From Bryobacterales bacterium (GTDB lineage Bacteria > Acidobacteriota > Terriglobia > Bryobacterales > UBA6623), in the NCBI GenBank assembly GCA_028819215.1, contig JAPPMG010000040.1, positions 19,863 through 83,862 of the forward strand: DNA of 64,000 bases, written 5' to 3'. The notes beneath the pieces are model-generated. The model saw only the letters and a program-made list of their open reading frames with translations. It ran no database searches and had not been told where the DNA came from. Each line of letters starts with the position of its first letter. Position 1 is the first letter of the stretch. Position numbers and translations under genes: made by a program. This document shows, piece by piece, positions 27,059 through 36,830 of the stretch.

Positions 27059-28141
27059 GTGCAACAAACTGCCATCGATCCGCGCCACGCCGAAACACTG
27101 TTGACAGAGGCTCTGGATGACTCTCCGGTGACGCTCATTCAGGGTCCCTGACAGGGTGGCAAGACCACCTTCGCGCAGGAGATCGGAAGACCCCGGGAGT
27201 ACGCCTATATCAGCTTCGACGATGACAATGCTAGGCGTACCGCACAGAGCGACCCAGTCGGGTTTGTGGGGGAACTCCCGGCCCGCGTGATACTCTCCCA
27301 GTGCGAGATCGTGCAGGGAGAGCCGTCGGACTTCATCCCGACGGTGTTTGCTGGCGGATTCGGGACGCGCCGGGCAGAACGCTTGGCAGGCGGGCTGGCT
27401 GAGCGCATCGTGGCGGGTGGCTATCCAGCCGCTCTCGAGAGGCTGGCGGGCCGCCGCCGGGCCACTCGGTATCTCGATTTCATCGAGAACTTGATCCAGC
27501 GCGATGTGCGCGACCTAGCCAGCATTCGGTCCTTGGAGACGATGCCGAGGCTGATCGCTGCGGTCGCGACACACACCGCCAGTCTCTTCAATCTGGCCAG
27601 TCTCGCTGCACCATTCCATGTCAGCAGGAACACGATCCACGCATACTTCACGCTGCTGGAGAGGCTGTTCTTGGTGGAGAGGGTCTCGCCGTGGCACAGC
27701 AATCGCCTTAGCCGTATCGTCAAATCGCCCAAGATGCACATGGGAGATACCGGCCTTGCTTGCGCGTTGATCGGCGTCGATGCGCCCGGGTTCGCTGCGG
27801 ACCGCACCCTGCTCGGCCAACTGCTGGAAACATTCGTCTACCAAGAACTGCTCAGACAGGCGAGCTGCTTGGAAGGGCCGTATTCGTTCTTTCACTACCG
27901 TGATCGGGACGGGGTTGAAGTTGACCATGTCATCGAGCAGGGCACTAGCTTGGTGGCGGGAGTGGAAGTCAAGGCCGCGGCTCCCGTGCATCCGGCGGAC
28001 TTCCGCGGGTTGCGCAACCTCAAAGTTGCCGCAGGCGGCCGCTTTGCCTCTGGCGTCGTGCTCTACGACGTAGAGATCAGCGCCGGATTCGGCGACTCGA
28101 TGTACGCAGTTCCGGTCCGCGCCCTCTGGGAGACCCTCTAG
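27059..28141 (+). pseudogene. Decayed AAA ATPase with DUF4143 domain
   Basis: Reading from the GTG at 27059 gives VQQTAIDPRHAETLLTEA and then LIQGP-stop-QGGKTTFAQE. The stop is TGA at 27149-27151, inside the Walker A motif where homologues have Arg (GPRQxGKTT); one C-to-T change of CGA explains it. Further on, the text jumps in frame from PARVIL to SQCEIVQGE: about 60 codons are missing, including the Walker B acidic residues and the GSAN sensor motif. The C-terminal DUF4143 part (from about 27340) is intact and could still be made from the GTG at 27266. Intact relatives are ATPases of unknown role, common in accessory regions. Confidence 0.85.
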
Positions 28142-28328
28142 GCCAAGCCCGGGCTTGGGAAGCCGCGGCTTGAGCTGGCGGCGAGCCCCTGGCACAGCAT
28201 TGCCCGCCGTCTCTGTACCCAATTCGGGCGGCCCCGCGCATTCCAACGTCGATTCTCCCACAATCCCGATCAACAATACGGTGATTAACCCACGTGCAAT
28301 CAATAGGATGCGCGTGTATGATGGGGCC

Positions 28329-29411
28329 ATGCCAGCAAGCGCTCGCCGGGTCGTCACAAGGTCTCCAGAGAACAGCGAGACACCGGTGGACGCTCTCAGC
28401 AACTGGATCACGCCGAACGAGAGCTTCTATGTCCGCAATCACTTCGAGAGCCCGGAGCTCGAGCCCGACGGCTGGACACTCGGCATAAGCGGCCGCGTCG
28501 AGCGCGAGATTCAGCTGACTCAGGGCGATCTCGAGCAGATGCCGCAGGCTAGCTTGGTGGCCACTCTCGAGTGCGCTGGCAATGGCAGGTCGTTTCTGGA
28601 GGGCACGGTGCCGGGCGTCCAGTGGGGAGCCGGCGCGGTCGGCAACGCCGAGTGGGGCGGTGTCCAGGCGAGGCTGCTCTTGGAATCGGCCGGAATCGAA
28701 GACGGCGCGCTAGAAGTGGTCTTTGAAGGCGCGGACAGCGGTGTCGAAGGCGGGTCCGAAGGAGCGGTGCGTTTCGCGCGGAGCCTGCCGCTGGACATGG
28801 CCCTGCATCCCGACACGCTGATCGCGTTGAGGATGAATGGCGATCCCTTGGCAGCCGAGCACGGGTTTCCGGCGAGACTCGTGGTGCCTGGCTGGTATGG
28901 CGTGGCTTCGGTGAAGTGGCTGCGCGCCCTGCGGGTGGTCGACAAGCCGTTTCGTGGCTTCTTTCAGAGCGTCAAGTACACGGTCCGGCGCAAGACAGCG
29001 CGCGGCATTAGCGAGGATGTGGTGGGAATGATGCTGCCGAAGTCTGAGATCATTCGCCCGCGACAGGGAGATTGCGTCGCGCCCGGGACGAGGCTGGTCG
29101 AGGGCATCGCATGGGCAGGCCCGGAGGCCGTCGCGGCGGTGGAGCTGAGTTGCGATGGTGGCGATTCTTGGCGGCGAGCGGAACTGATCGGGCCCCGCCA
29201 TCGCTACAGCTGGACGCGCTGGCAGTTCGCATGGGAGCCACCCGGAGAAGGGGCGTACAGCTTGTTGGCCCGCGCCGTGTCTGCCTCGGGTGAGATCCAG
29301 CCGAGCCGGCACAATCCGCTGCACGGCGGCTACCACGTCAACTTCAGTCGCCCGCTGGACATCACAGTGGCCGCCTCGACGGCCAAGAAACCGCTGGTGT
29401 TCGCGATCTAG
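28329..29411 (+). CDS. Sulfite-oxidase-family molybdopterin enzyme
   Basis: A 360-residue protein. ITPNESFYVRNHFE, ATLECAGNGRSF (the Cys ligates molybdenum) and GFPARLVVPGWYGVASVKWL are hallmarks of the sulfite oxidase Moco domain; the C-terminal Mo-co dimerisation domain includes GIAWAGPEAVAAVELSCDGG. No heme b5 domain is present. No signal peptide is evident from this start. Start choice is uncertain (ATGs at 28308 and 28329). It may oxidise sulfite from sulfonate or sulfate-ester breakdown, or another oxyanion. Confidence 0.85.
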   Translation: MPASARRVVTRSPENSETPVDALSNWITPNESFYVRNHFESPELEPDGWTLGISGRVEREIQLTQGDLEQMPQASLVATLECAGNGRSFLEGTVPGVQWGAGAVGNAEWGGVQARLLLESAGIEDGALEVVFEGADSGVEGGSEGAVRFARSLPLDMALHPDTLIALRMNGDPLAAEHGFPARLVVPGWYGVASVKWLRALRVVDKPFRGFFQSVKYTVRRKTARGISEDVVGMMLPKSEIIRPRQGDCVAPGTRLVEGIAWAGPEAVAAVELSCDGGDSWRRAELIGPRHRYSWTRWQFAWEPPGEGAYSLLARAVSASGEIQPSRHNPLHGGYHVNFSRPLDITVAASTAKKPLVFAI

Positions 29412-29570
29412 CGCTCGCAAGCGCAGGCTGTCGTTGGGGATCGGCCAGTCCCGCGCAAGCCGCGAGTTCTACGGGCAGCCTTCCCTGCCAGCCCAACGCT
29501 GCCGAGCCCTGAGCGTATCTAGGAATGAACTGCCCTCAGTTAGGCTTTGGCCTTCCGGTAGAATTCTGTA

Positions 29571-32500
29571 ATGCCGGGGCAAAGCGCCGAACGGGGGCAT
29601 GATCAGGGCGTCCCGCGCCCCTGGCCCCGCTTGCTGACCACTGCGCTGGCAGCATGCCTGCTCTTGGCACTGGTAGCGCCCGTTGGTCGGCTCGCGGCGC
29701 AATTCGACGCTAACCTCGGCCGTATCGTCGGCCGGGTGAGCGGTCCTGACTCCAGGCCGATCCCAGATGCCGAGGTGGCCGTCACCGCCCTCGCGAGTGG
29801 GTTGGAGCGCACCGTCCGCTCTGACATCACCGGCTGGTTCCAAGCCGGTTCGCTCGCGCCCGGAGAGTACTTGGTGACCGCCGCGAGTCCCGATTTCGCG
29901 CCGACCACGGCCGATGGCATCACTGTCAGAGTCGGCAGCGCAGTGCAGGTGGATCTGGAGCTGGCGCTTGAGGCCACCTATGTCCAAGTCGAGGTTTCGG
30001 CGTCAATGCTTGACGCGATGCTTCCGGCGTCCAGCAACACGGTGGCCAGCCAGACGTTCAACGAGCTGCCGATCAATGGCCGCAGGTTCCACGACTTCGC
30101 CCTGCTGACGCCGAGCGTGCAGGTCTCGCGAGCCAGCGGCCAACTGTCCTTTGCAGCCATGCGCGGGATCTACACCAACGTCATGGTTGATGGCTCTGAC
30201 TATAACCAGTCGTTCTTCGGCGGCATCCAGGGCGGGGAGCGGGCCAGCAAGGTCATCACCGTCCCGCAGAGCGCCGTGCAGGAGTTTCAAGCGGTCACAT
30301 CAGGCTTCACGGCCGAGTACGGGCGCACGATTTCGGGCGTCGTCAACGTTTCGACCAAGTCCGGCGGCAGCGAGCTGCACGGCGACGCGTTCTACCAGAT
30401 CCGCCATCCACGGCTCGGGCGCGCCGATCCCTTCGGAGCCAAAGTGCTGGAGAAGCTCCAGCAGTTCGGGGGCTCGCTGGGAGGACCGATCCGGGCCGAC
30501 CGAGCGTTTTGGTTCTTTGCCATCGAGCGTCAGGCAAGCGTGAGCCCGCGATACGTCGAATTCCCTCTGCTCGCATCCGCCGACCGGGAGCGCGGCCCGG
30601 AGGCGTACGACTACTACAAGAGCCTTGAAACCGGGTTCGAGGCCACTAACGATGCGTTAGCGCTCACGCCGCGGCTGGACTACCACTTCTCGGGTGGCGG
30701 CAAGTTCATGGTCCGCTACAACTTCAGCAATGCCGACGGGAGAAACGCCGCTACCAACGAGGGTCCCGTACAAGCTCGGACCACCAGCGCGCTGAGTTCC
30801 AACGGGACCGAGCGGGACTCGATCCACTTCTTCACGTCGCAGCTAACCAGCCTGTTGTCGCCGAGCGTGGTCAATCAGCTGCGCTTCACGATCACGCGCG
30901 AAGAGCGACCGCGCCTGCCCAACGCGGAAGGCCCGCTGATATCCACGGCCATCGGTGATTTCGGCGGTTCGTTCATCCTGCCCACGACTGAATCCGACAT
31001 CCGTCCCAAGCTCACCAACAGCCTGATGGTCAACCGAGGAGAGCACGGCATCAAGTTCGGCGGCGAGATCGACCGCGTCTGGATCGATGATCAGTTTGGA
31101 TTCGCCCAGTTCGGCTTCTTCACGCCCTTCAGCTCAGATCCAGACGAAATCCTCGACATCTTGACGCCCGGGGGGTCGATTCCCAACCGCTTTGACGCAC
31201 CCGGCATCTTCCTCCGCCAAGCGGGCAACACTCTAGGACAGCAACGCTTGGGGCACGCCGCGCTATATTTCCAAGACTCTTGGCGGGCGGCTCCGGGCCT
31301 GACGCTGGACATGGGATTCCGCTGGGCAGGGCAATTCAATCAGACCCCCGAAGTCGGCAACGACTTGCTGATCGAGCGCGTGAGCCGGGCCAACTTCTCG
31401 TTCGGAGCCGTCTCGCCGCGCTCTCTCCCCGACGACCTCGGTCAGTGGATGCCGCGCCTGGGCTTCGCCTACAGTCACCGGGGCCTGTCACGCAGGTTCG
31501 TGCTTCGGGGTAGCGCGGGCATATTCCACGCGATTACGCCACCCGTCTTCTTCAACGCGTCGACGAAGGCATTTCGCGAACCGGCGTTCAATCTCCCGGT
31601 TGCACTGCCGACCACGCATGCAACGGTATACCGGCAGTTCTTGGCCGCGGGGATCGACCTGAACCAGTACCCGCTGGCCGAGTTGCCGGTGTTCTCCCGG
31701 GACGAAGTCGCCCGCGTGCTCGATGGCGACAGGTACGCCGGAGCGACCCCCCAGACGGTCAGCCCGGACTTCCGCAACCCTCGATCGATCAAGTACACGC
31801 TCGCCTTTGAATACGAGTTGACCGATGCTTCGGTGATTGGCTTGCAGTGGATGCGCTACCGGGCAACCCGCCTGCATGGCATGAGGAACTACAACCTGAT
31901 GCCGGCCGTTGCGCGCCCAGATGATCCGGCCCGGATACCGTTCTACGACACTTCTAACAGGCCCGCACCCGAAGTGGGCACGTTGGGGGTCATCGAATCC
32001 ATCGGGCGAGCCAACTATGACGGCATGACCGCGAATTGGAAGCATCGGGGCAAGCGCTTGCTGTTTGCAGCGCACTACACCTATGCCAAGGCGCTCACGA
32101 GCGATGTCAACGACGGCTATTTCTGGGAGCCGCGCTACACCGACAACGGCCGTCCCGAGGATGCTTGGGGCCCCGGTGGCCTAGACATGCGCCACCAGCT
32201 GACGGCTCATGCCACAGTTGCGCTGCCACTGGGCTTCTCGTGGGCGGCAATCGTCCGCGCCACGAGCGCGCCACCGCTGAATCCGCTCGCAGGACAGGAC
32301 CTGAACGGGGATCGCATCGCCCATGACCGGGCATTGGAATCACCCGGAAAGTACTTCGGCCGAAACTCCTTCCGAAACCGCGCAATGAGCAACTGGGACA
32401 TGCGCATCTTGCGGGAGTTTCGCTTCTCGGAGCGGTCGCGCATGGAACTCTCGCTCGAGCTGTTCAACGCCTTCAACGCGGCAAACGTCGAGTACGGCAG

Positions 32501-32672
32501 CTTCAACTCGATCTACGGTCCGGGACTGGACCTAGCAACTGGCGCAGTAATCGGCCCGGCGGCCTCGTTCCAGCGCCTGCGCGATGCGACCGGCGCATAT
32601 GACCGCAACAACCAGCAGGTCTATGGCACCGGTCCGCTTCAGGCGCAGATTGGACTGCGGTATCACTTCTGA
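29571..32672 (+). CDS. Oar-like TonB-dependent receptor with carboxypeptidase-regulatory domain
   Basis: A 1033-residue outer-membrane protein. Residues 18-43 form the signal; about 46-130 a carboxypeptidase-regulatory-like (Ig-fold) domain starting GRIVGRVSGPDSRPIPDAEV. The plug follows (NELPINGRRFHDFALLTPSV, VMVDGSDYNQSF, EFQAVTSGFTAEYGRTISG), then a 22-strand barrel ending LQAQIGLRYHF with the terminal Phe. This architecture is the expanded Acidobacteriota family of importers. Acidobacterial members are thought to take up polysaccharide pieces or peptides; the substrate is unknown. No SusD gene is adjacent, as is usual in this phylum. Confidence 0.94.
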   Translation: MPGQSAERGHDQGVPRPWPRLLTTALAACLLLALVAPVGRLAAQFDANLGRIVGRVSGPDSRPIPDAEVAVTALASGLERTVRSDITGWFQAGSLAPGEYLVTAASPDFAPTTADGITVRVGSAVQVDLELALEATYVQVEVSASMLDAMLPASSNTVASQTFNELPINGRRFHDFALLTPSVQVSRASGQLSFAAMRGIYTNVMVDGSDYNQSFFGGIQGGERASKVITVPQSAVQEFQAVTSGFTAEYGRTISGVVNVSTKSGGSELHGDAFYQIRHPRLGRADPFGAKVLEKLQQFGGSLGGPIRADRAFWFFAIERQASVSPRYVEFPLLASADRERGPEAYDYYKSLETGFEATNDALALTPRLDYHFSGGGKFMVRYNFSNADGRNAATNEGPVQARTTSALSSNGTERDSIHFFTSQLTSLLSPSVVNQLRFTITREERPRLPNAEGPLISTAIGDFGGSFILPTTESDIRPKLTNSLMVNRGEHGIKFGGEIDRVWIDDQFGFAQFGFFTPFSSDPDEILDILTPGGSIPNRFDAPGIFLRQAGNTLGQQRLGHAALYFQDSWRAAPGLTLDMGFRWAGQFNQTPEVGNDLLIERVSRANFSFGAVSPRSLPDDLGQWMPRLGFAYSHRGLSRRFVLRGSAGIFHAITPPVFFNASTKAFREPAFNLPVALPTTHATVYRQFLAAGIDLNQYPLAELPVFSRDEVARVLDGDRYAGATPQTVSPDFRNPRSIKYTLAFEYELTDASVIGLQWMRYRATRLHGMRNYNLMPAVARPDDPARIPFYDTSNRPAPEVGTLGVIESIGRANYDGMTANWKHRGKRLLFAAHYTYAKALTSDVNDGYFWEPRYTDNGRPEDAWGPGGLDMRHQLTAHATVALPLGFSWAAIVRATSAPPLNPLAGQDLNGDRIAHDRALESPGKYFGRNSFRNRAMSNWDMRILREFRFSERSRMELSLELFNAFNAANVEYGSFNSIYGPGLDLATGAVIGPAASFQRLRDATGAYDRNNQQVYGTGPLQAQIGLRYHF

Positions 32673-32755
32673 AGACGCGGAGTCGGCGGCTCGCTTGCAG
32701 ATCTCCGAAGCGACGCCTGTCTTGCCGGGGTCGTCAGGCCGCCGGATAATCCGAC

Positions 32756-33850
32756 TCAGGCAGACTCCCGCAGAGCCTGCAGCAGCCCCTTGATGTAGCC
32801 GAACCCGTACGCGAAGCCTTGGCGGCCGTTCGGGTCGTCGTCATGCCGGGGCATGTGGTCGGGCATCAACATGTAGGGGTAGTCGACATCCCACAGCGTG
32901 CGCGCGACCTCGACCATGTTCAGGTCCCCCTCGTCGGGATAGACCTCTTGGAAGCTGTCGCGCTTGCCCACGATGTTGCGGAAGTGAATGTTGAAGATCT
33001 TCTTGGCTGCGCCGATGCGGCGGATCACATCGTGAATCTGCGTAGCCGGGTCTTGGAGCATCTCAGAGGTCGTGCCGAGGCAGAGGTTGAACCCGTGATA
33101 GGGGCTCTCTTGAATCCCCATGAATCTGTACAGCCCCTCGGGCGTGCCGAGCACGCGGGCCACGCCTTGGTAGCCGTCTGGTGGGACGCCCGGATCGTGC
33201 GGGTGGCACGCGGCGCGAATGCCGAACTCATTCGCGACCGGAATCACCCTGTCGAGGAAGTAGGTGATGCGCTCCCAGGCGGTGTCCTCGTCGACACGGC
33301 CCGCCCGTGTGAGGGGCGGGTCGGCCACGGCCTCGTCTAACCGCCAAGTCGAATAGCGGGAGCCGCCTCGTCCGGGCGTGGGCTCGGTTCGAAGCACGCC
33401 CAAGATGCTCATGTTGTACTTGAAGGCCGGGATTCCGGCGCTCGCGCAGCCCTCGATCATCTTGTGGATGTCGTCGATGTCGCGGTCGCGCTGCGGAGAC
33501 TCGCCCAGCATGATCGCGCCCCGGCTCTCGCGGTCGATGTGAGATGAGGCGAGGAAGGGGAGGGCGACCATATCGAGCGCGACACCCTCGGATTCGCACA
33601 GTTCGCGTGTCTTGACAAGATCCTCTACCGACCAATGACCGCGCTCGCCTGGATGTGGCGGGTATCCGCAACAATGGTCCACGCCGTGGCGCTTGAGAAA
33701 TTGCAACATCTCGATGTTCGTGGGGCTCCGCTGCGCCCCAACATGCATGCGCATCGGCGGAAGGGCTGCTGGGGCGGCTTCGGGCTCCGAAGAGCAGGCG
33801 CTGCTGGCGGCGCCTAGGGTCGTTGCGGTAACGAAGGTTCTGCGATTCAT
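32756..33850 (-). CDS. Exported mannonate-dehydratase-like protein (TIM barrel)
   Basis: A 364-residue protein starting at the ATG at 33850 (MNRRTFVTATTLGAASSACSS), a twin-arginine signal with a Cys at its end. The mature part resembles UxuA-type mannonate dehydratase and xylose-isomerase-like barrels: CGYPPHPGERGHWSVEDL, RAACHPHDPGVPPDGYQG, LCLGTTSEM, FNIHFRNIVGKRDSFQEVYPDEGDLNM and MPDHMPRHDDDPNGRQGFAYGFGYIKG, with metal-binding His/Asp in place. UxuA is cytosolic in well-studied bacteria, so export suggests another substrate. It converges on the TonB receptor. Confidence 0.8.
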   Translation of the reverse strand: MNRRTFVTATTLGAASSACSSEPEAAPAALPPMRMHVGAQRSPTNIEMLQFLKRHGVDHCCGYPPHPGERGHWSVEDLVKTRELCESEGVALDMVALPFLASSHIDRESRGAIMLGESPQRDRDIDDIHKMIEGCASAGIPAFKYNMSILGVLRTEPTPGRGGSRYSTWRLDEAVADPPLTRAGRVDEDTAWERITYFLDRVIPVANEFGIRAACHPHDPGVPPDGYQGVARVLGTPEGLYRFMGIQESPYHGFNLCLGTTSEMLQDPATQIHDVIRRIGAAKKIFNIHFRNIVGKRDSFQEVYPDEGDLNMVEVARTLWDVDYPYMLMPDHMPRHDDDPNGRQGFAYGFGYIKGLLQALRESA

Positions 33851-34190
33851 GGCGGACTCCAAGTATTCTCTCTGATCGGCGGGCGGCGCGGGTCGCCGCT
33901 CGAGCCGGTCCGATAGAAGTTTGCCTGATTTTTCCCGCCGGCGCTGGACTCGCCTTGATGCGGGTCCCGAGGCTGCGCTAGATCAACTCGCCGATGCCCC
34001 TTAGGGGAAGTGCGCGCGCGCAGGCTGCGAGGGGCCACGCTTTCGGTGCGTAACGCAGTTCCAGTCATTGGACTCGCCAAGCCGCAAACCCAGTCGCGTC
34101 ATCGGGCATGGCCTGCCGCGCAGCGCCGTCACATGCCTGCGCGGCTCGCGCGAGAGCGTCGGCGCCGGACAGGTGAGAATAGGAAAAGCG
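33851..34190. other. Divergent intergenic region
   Basis: About 340 bases between the mannonate-dehydratase-like gene and the glutamine amidotransferase gene. It must hold both promoters, but no convincing hexamers were found. An AGGAAAAG lies just before the ATG at 34191. Confidence 0.45.
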
Positions 34191-34766
34191 ATGATCTTCG
34201 TCGTTGACAATTACGACTCGTTCACTTTCAACCTGGTGCAGTACCTCGGCGAACTCGGAGCGTCGCTAGTGGTCAGGCGCAACGACGAAGTGACGGTGCG
34301 CGAGATTCGGGCGCTGAGACCGGAGCGAATACTCGTCTCGCCCGGCCCGTGCACGCCGACGGAGGCCGGGATTTCCGTTGAGTTGATCCAAGAGATGGCC
34401 GGAGAGGTGCCGATCCTGGGAGTTTGCCTAGGCCACCAGTCGATCGGCGAGGCGTTTGGAGGCAAGGTCATCCGCGCGCCTGCCTTGATGCACGGCAAGA
34501 CGAGCTTGGTCAAGCACGATGGCCGGTCCGTTTTCGCCGGCTTGGAGCAGGACTTCGTCGCAACTCGCTACCACTCCCTGATCATTGAACGCGAATCGCT
34601 GCCGAAGGAGCTGGAAATCTCGGCTTGGACCGATGACGGCGTCATCATGGGCGTGCGGCATCGCAGCCTGCCGGTCGAAGGCGTGCAGTTTCATCCGGAA
34701 TCCATCCTGACTTCGTGCGGCAAGCAGCTGCTGGCGAACTTTCTGCGCCAAGGCTACGACGCCTAG
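34191..34766 (+). CDS. pabA: Aminodeoxychorismate/anthranilate synthase glutamine amidotransferase subunit
   Basis: A 191-residue class I glutamine amidotransferase. [20 protein letters not shown] is the invariant N terminus of PabA/Trp[23 protein letters not shown] (nucleophile Cys) and [10 protein letters not shown] (His/Glu of the triad) are complete. It supplies ammonia to PabB or TrpE; neither partner is adjacent, so it may serve both folate and tryptophan synthesis. The ATG at 34191 starts the domain exactly. Its stop overlaps that of the converging esterase gene by four bases. Confidence 0.93.
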   Translation: MIFVVDNYDSFTFNLVQYLGELGASLVVRRNDEVTVREIRALRPERILVSPGPCTPTEAGISVELIQEMAGEVPILGVCLGHQSIGEAFGGKVIRAPALMHGKTSLVKHDGRSVFAGLEQDFVATRYHSLIIERESLPKELEISAWTDDGVIMGVRHRSLPVEGVQFHPESILTSCGKQLLANFLRQGYDA

Positions 34767-35410
34767 CCGCGCATTGCCAGCGCTTCGCTGTGGAAGCGCT
34801 TGACTCTGGACCAGATCTCGCCGGTCTTGTCCAGCATCTGGTGGTCAGTGTCGAGCAGTTCCAAGTCGACGTTCGTTCGCGAGCGGGCGAACCGCTCGGA
34901 CAGCGTCGCCGGAACGCTCTCGTCGTGCCGGCCGTGCAAGATTCGGGTCGGAGTCTGCACGTCGGGGAACGGTTCGTAATGCCGGGCATCCTCCAGGAAG
35001 CCCCACCCCAGGGCCTCGTCGCGCCCCGTCCGGTAGTGGAAGAACTCGTGCTGGCCTACGGTCCGCCACGTCTGTGTCGCCGCCCCGAGGCTCTGGCCGA
35101 GCTGGTTCGCGAAGTCGAAAGCCGGCGCTAGCAAGACCACCAGCGGCACGCAGTCAGGAACGCGCGCCGCATGCAGCGCCGCGAGGTAGCCGCCGAGGCT
35201 CGAGCCGACAAGCATGTCCGGACGCTGTTCGTCGGTCAGATGCGAGATCAGGCCGAGCTGCTGCGTCAGGGTCGTGTTCCGGAAGTCGCCGCGATCCAGT
35301 TCCGGCACTGTCACGGGAACGCCGATTTCCGCGAATCGCTCGGCCAAGCGCACCCCCTTGGCGGACTTGGCGCTCGAGCAAAAGCCGTGTAGGTAGACGA
35401 TCCCGGGCAC
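34763..35410 (-). CDS. YqiA/YcfP-like alpha/beta-hydrolase (esterase)
   Basis: A 215-residue protein from the GTG at 35410, which opens with [19 protein letters not shown] (oxyanion region). [15 protein letters not shown] carries the nucleophile Ser (GSSLGG), [12 protein letters not shown] the acidic residue and TDHQML the His. This matches the UPF0227/YqiA family. The longer upstream frame is the shadow of the divergent transporter. Only three bases separate this GTG from the proposed GTG of that transporter, so one of the starts may be further inside. Confidence 0.8.
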   Translation of the reverse strand: MPGIVYLHGFCSSAKSAKGVRLAERFAEIGVPVTVPELDRGDFRNTTLTQQLGLISHLTDEQRPDMLVGSSLGGYLAALHAARVPDCVPLVVLLAPAFDFANQLGQSLGAATQTWRTVGQHEFFHYRTGRDEALGWGFLEDARHYEPFPDVQTPTRILHGRHDESVPATLSERFARSRTNVDLELLDTDHQMLDKTGEIWSRVKRFHSEALAMRG

Positions 35411-35413
35411 GCA

Positions 35414-36808
35414 GTGAGAGCCATTCTCCCACGGGGTCCGAAGCCCTTGCAAGAATGGGGCTTGCAGACGGTCCATCCCTTCGTGGCGCGTCCGCACCTC
35501 ACCGTGCTGGCGCAGAGCCTGCCGATTCTCGGCTCCCTCTTGGCCGAACCGCTCACTGGTTTGATCGACACCGCGTTCGTCGCGCGGCTCGGAGCCGAGG
35601 CTCTGGCCGCTCTGGGAGTCGGGACGATGGTTCTCTCGACGGTGTTTTGGTCGTTCAGCTTCTTGGGCGTGGCGACGCAAACCAAGGTCGCAACCCTTTG
35701 CGGGGAAGAGGCGCGAGCTGGTTCGCCTGGTCGCGGCGCCGCCCGCATGTGCTTGGTGGCCGTCCTAGTGGCGCTGCTCATGGGCGCCGCCGCGGCGGCC
35801 GTTGGCTTGGCGTTTTCCGAGAGCATCGCTCGCGCCATGGGTGCAGAAGGAGAAGTGCAGGACCTGACGGTCGACTACCTGCTCTGGCGTTTCGTCGGGG
35901 CGCCGGCTCTATTGGCCAGCTTCGCGGCATTTGGCGCGCTGAGAGGCGCTCAAGACATGCGCACTCCGCTGCTGGTGGCCGGAGGCATGAATGCGCTGAA
36001 CGTCGTGTTGGATCCGTTGTTGATCTTCGGGATGGCAGGGCTGCCTGCGATGGGAGTCGCGGGAGCGGCGCTTGCCAGTGCGATCAGCCACTGGGTCGGA
36101 GCCGCTTGGGCTATCGCGGTGGCCTTTCGGAGGCTGGGCCGGCCGGATGCCCTTGACCTGCACCCAATCCGCGAGTTGCTCTCGGCCGGCGTGCATCTGG
36201 TCTTTCGGGCCGTCTCCCTGAACGCGTTTCTGATCTTGGGCACTCGCAAGGCCACGCTGATCGGCGTGGGTGCCGGAGCTGTCCACCAGGTGATTCGCAG
36301 CGTTTGGTTCTTCAATGCGCTGTTTCTTGACTCCTTCGCGATCCTCGGGCAAAGCCTGATCGCCTACTTTCTCGGAAACGCTGACCGGAGCGCGGGCCGG
36401 GACGTGGCGCGGGTGGTGTGCCAGTGGTCGCTGGCCACCGGAGTGGCCTTGGGCGGGGTCATGCTCGTAGCGGAGCCTTGGATGCTGCGGCTCTACATCC
36501 CGGCCTCGGCAGCGGCGCTGTTCGCCACTCCTTGGCGAATCGCGGCGGCCTGCCAGCCGATCAGCGGGCTGACCTTCGGCACGGACGGGGTGCATTTCGG
36601 CACCGGGGACTTTCGTTTCCTGCGCAATGTCGTGCTCGCCGCCCTGGTGGTAGGCGGAGCGGTCATCGCCTGGGCCGACGCCTCTTCGCCATGGGCGCTG
36701 AACGCCGTGTGGTGGTCGTTCGTGGTCTGGACCTCGCTACGAGCCGTTGCCGGAATGTTGCGGGTGTGGCCGGGGAGGCCGAGTGCGCCTCTCGGAACGG
36801 GCGATTGA
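35414..36808 (+). CDS. MATE family efflux transporter (DinF-like)
   Basis: About 464 residues with twelve predicted helices in two halves. LPILGSLLAEPLTGLIDTAFVARLG is the MATE first helix, RGAQDMRTPL and NVVLDPLLIFGMAGLPAMGVAGAALAS are MATE hallmarks (the second near the end of the first half). It exports drugs or metabolites driven by Na+ or H+. The GTG at 35414 is only three bases from the divergent gene; residues 1-25 are not conserved-looking, so the start may lie at a later codon. Confidence 0.88.
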   Translation: MRAILPRGPKPLQEWGLQTVHPFVARPHLTVLAQSLPILGSLLAEPLTGLIDTAFVARLGAEALAALGVGTMVLSTVFWSFSFLGVATQTKVATLCGEEARAGSPGRGAARMCLVAVLVALLMGAAAAAVGLAFSESIARAMGAEGEVQDLTVDYLLWRFVGAPALLASFAAFGALRGAQDMRTPLLVAGGMNALNVVLDPLLIFGMAGLPAMGVAGAALASAISHWVGAAWAIAVAFRRLGRPDALDLHPIRELLSAGVHLVFRAVSLNAFLILGTRKATLIGVGAGAVHQVIRSVWFFNALFLDSFAILGQSLIAYFLGNADRSAGRDVARVVCQWSLATGVALGGVMLVAEPWMLRLYIPASAAALFATPWRIAAACQPISGLTFGTDGVHFGTGDFRFLRNVVLAALVVGGAVIAWADASSPWALNAVWWSFVVWTSLRAVAGMLRVWPGRPSAPLGTGD

Positions 36809-36830
36809 ACGTCCGCGGCAGCTTGTCTGC

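Noticed and set aside
27149..27151. In-frame TGA as selenocysteine or a recoded codon
   Set aside because: The position is Arg in homologues, not Cys; no SECIS-like hairpin follows; the gene also lacks Walker B; and TGA ends many normal genes here.
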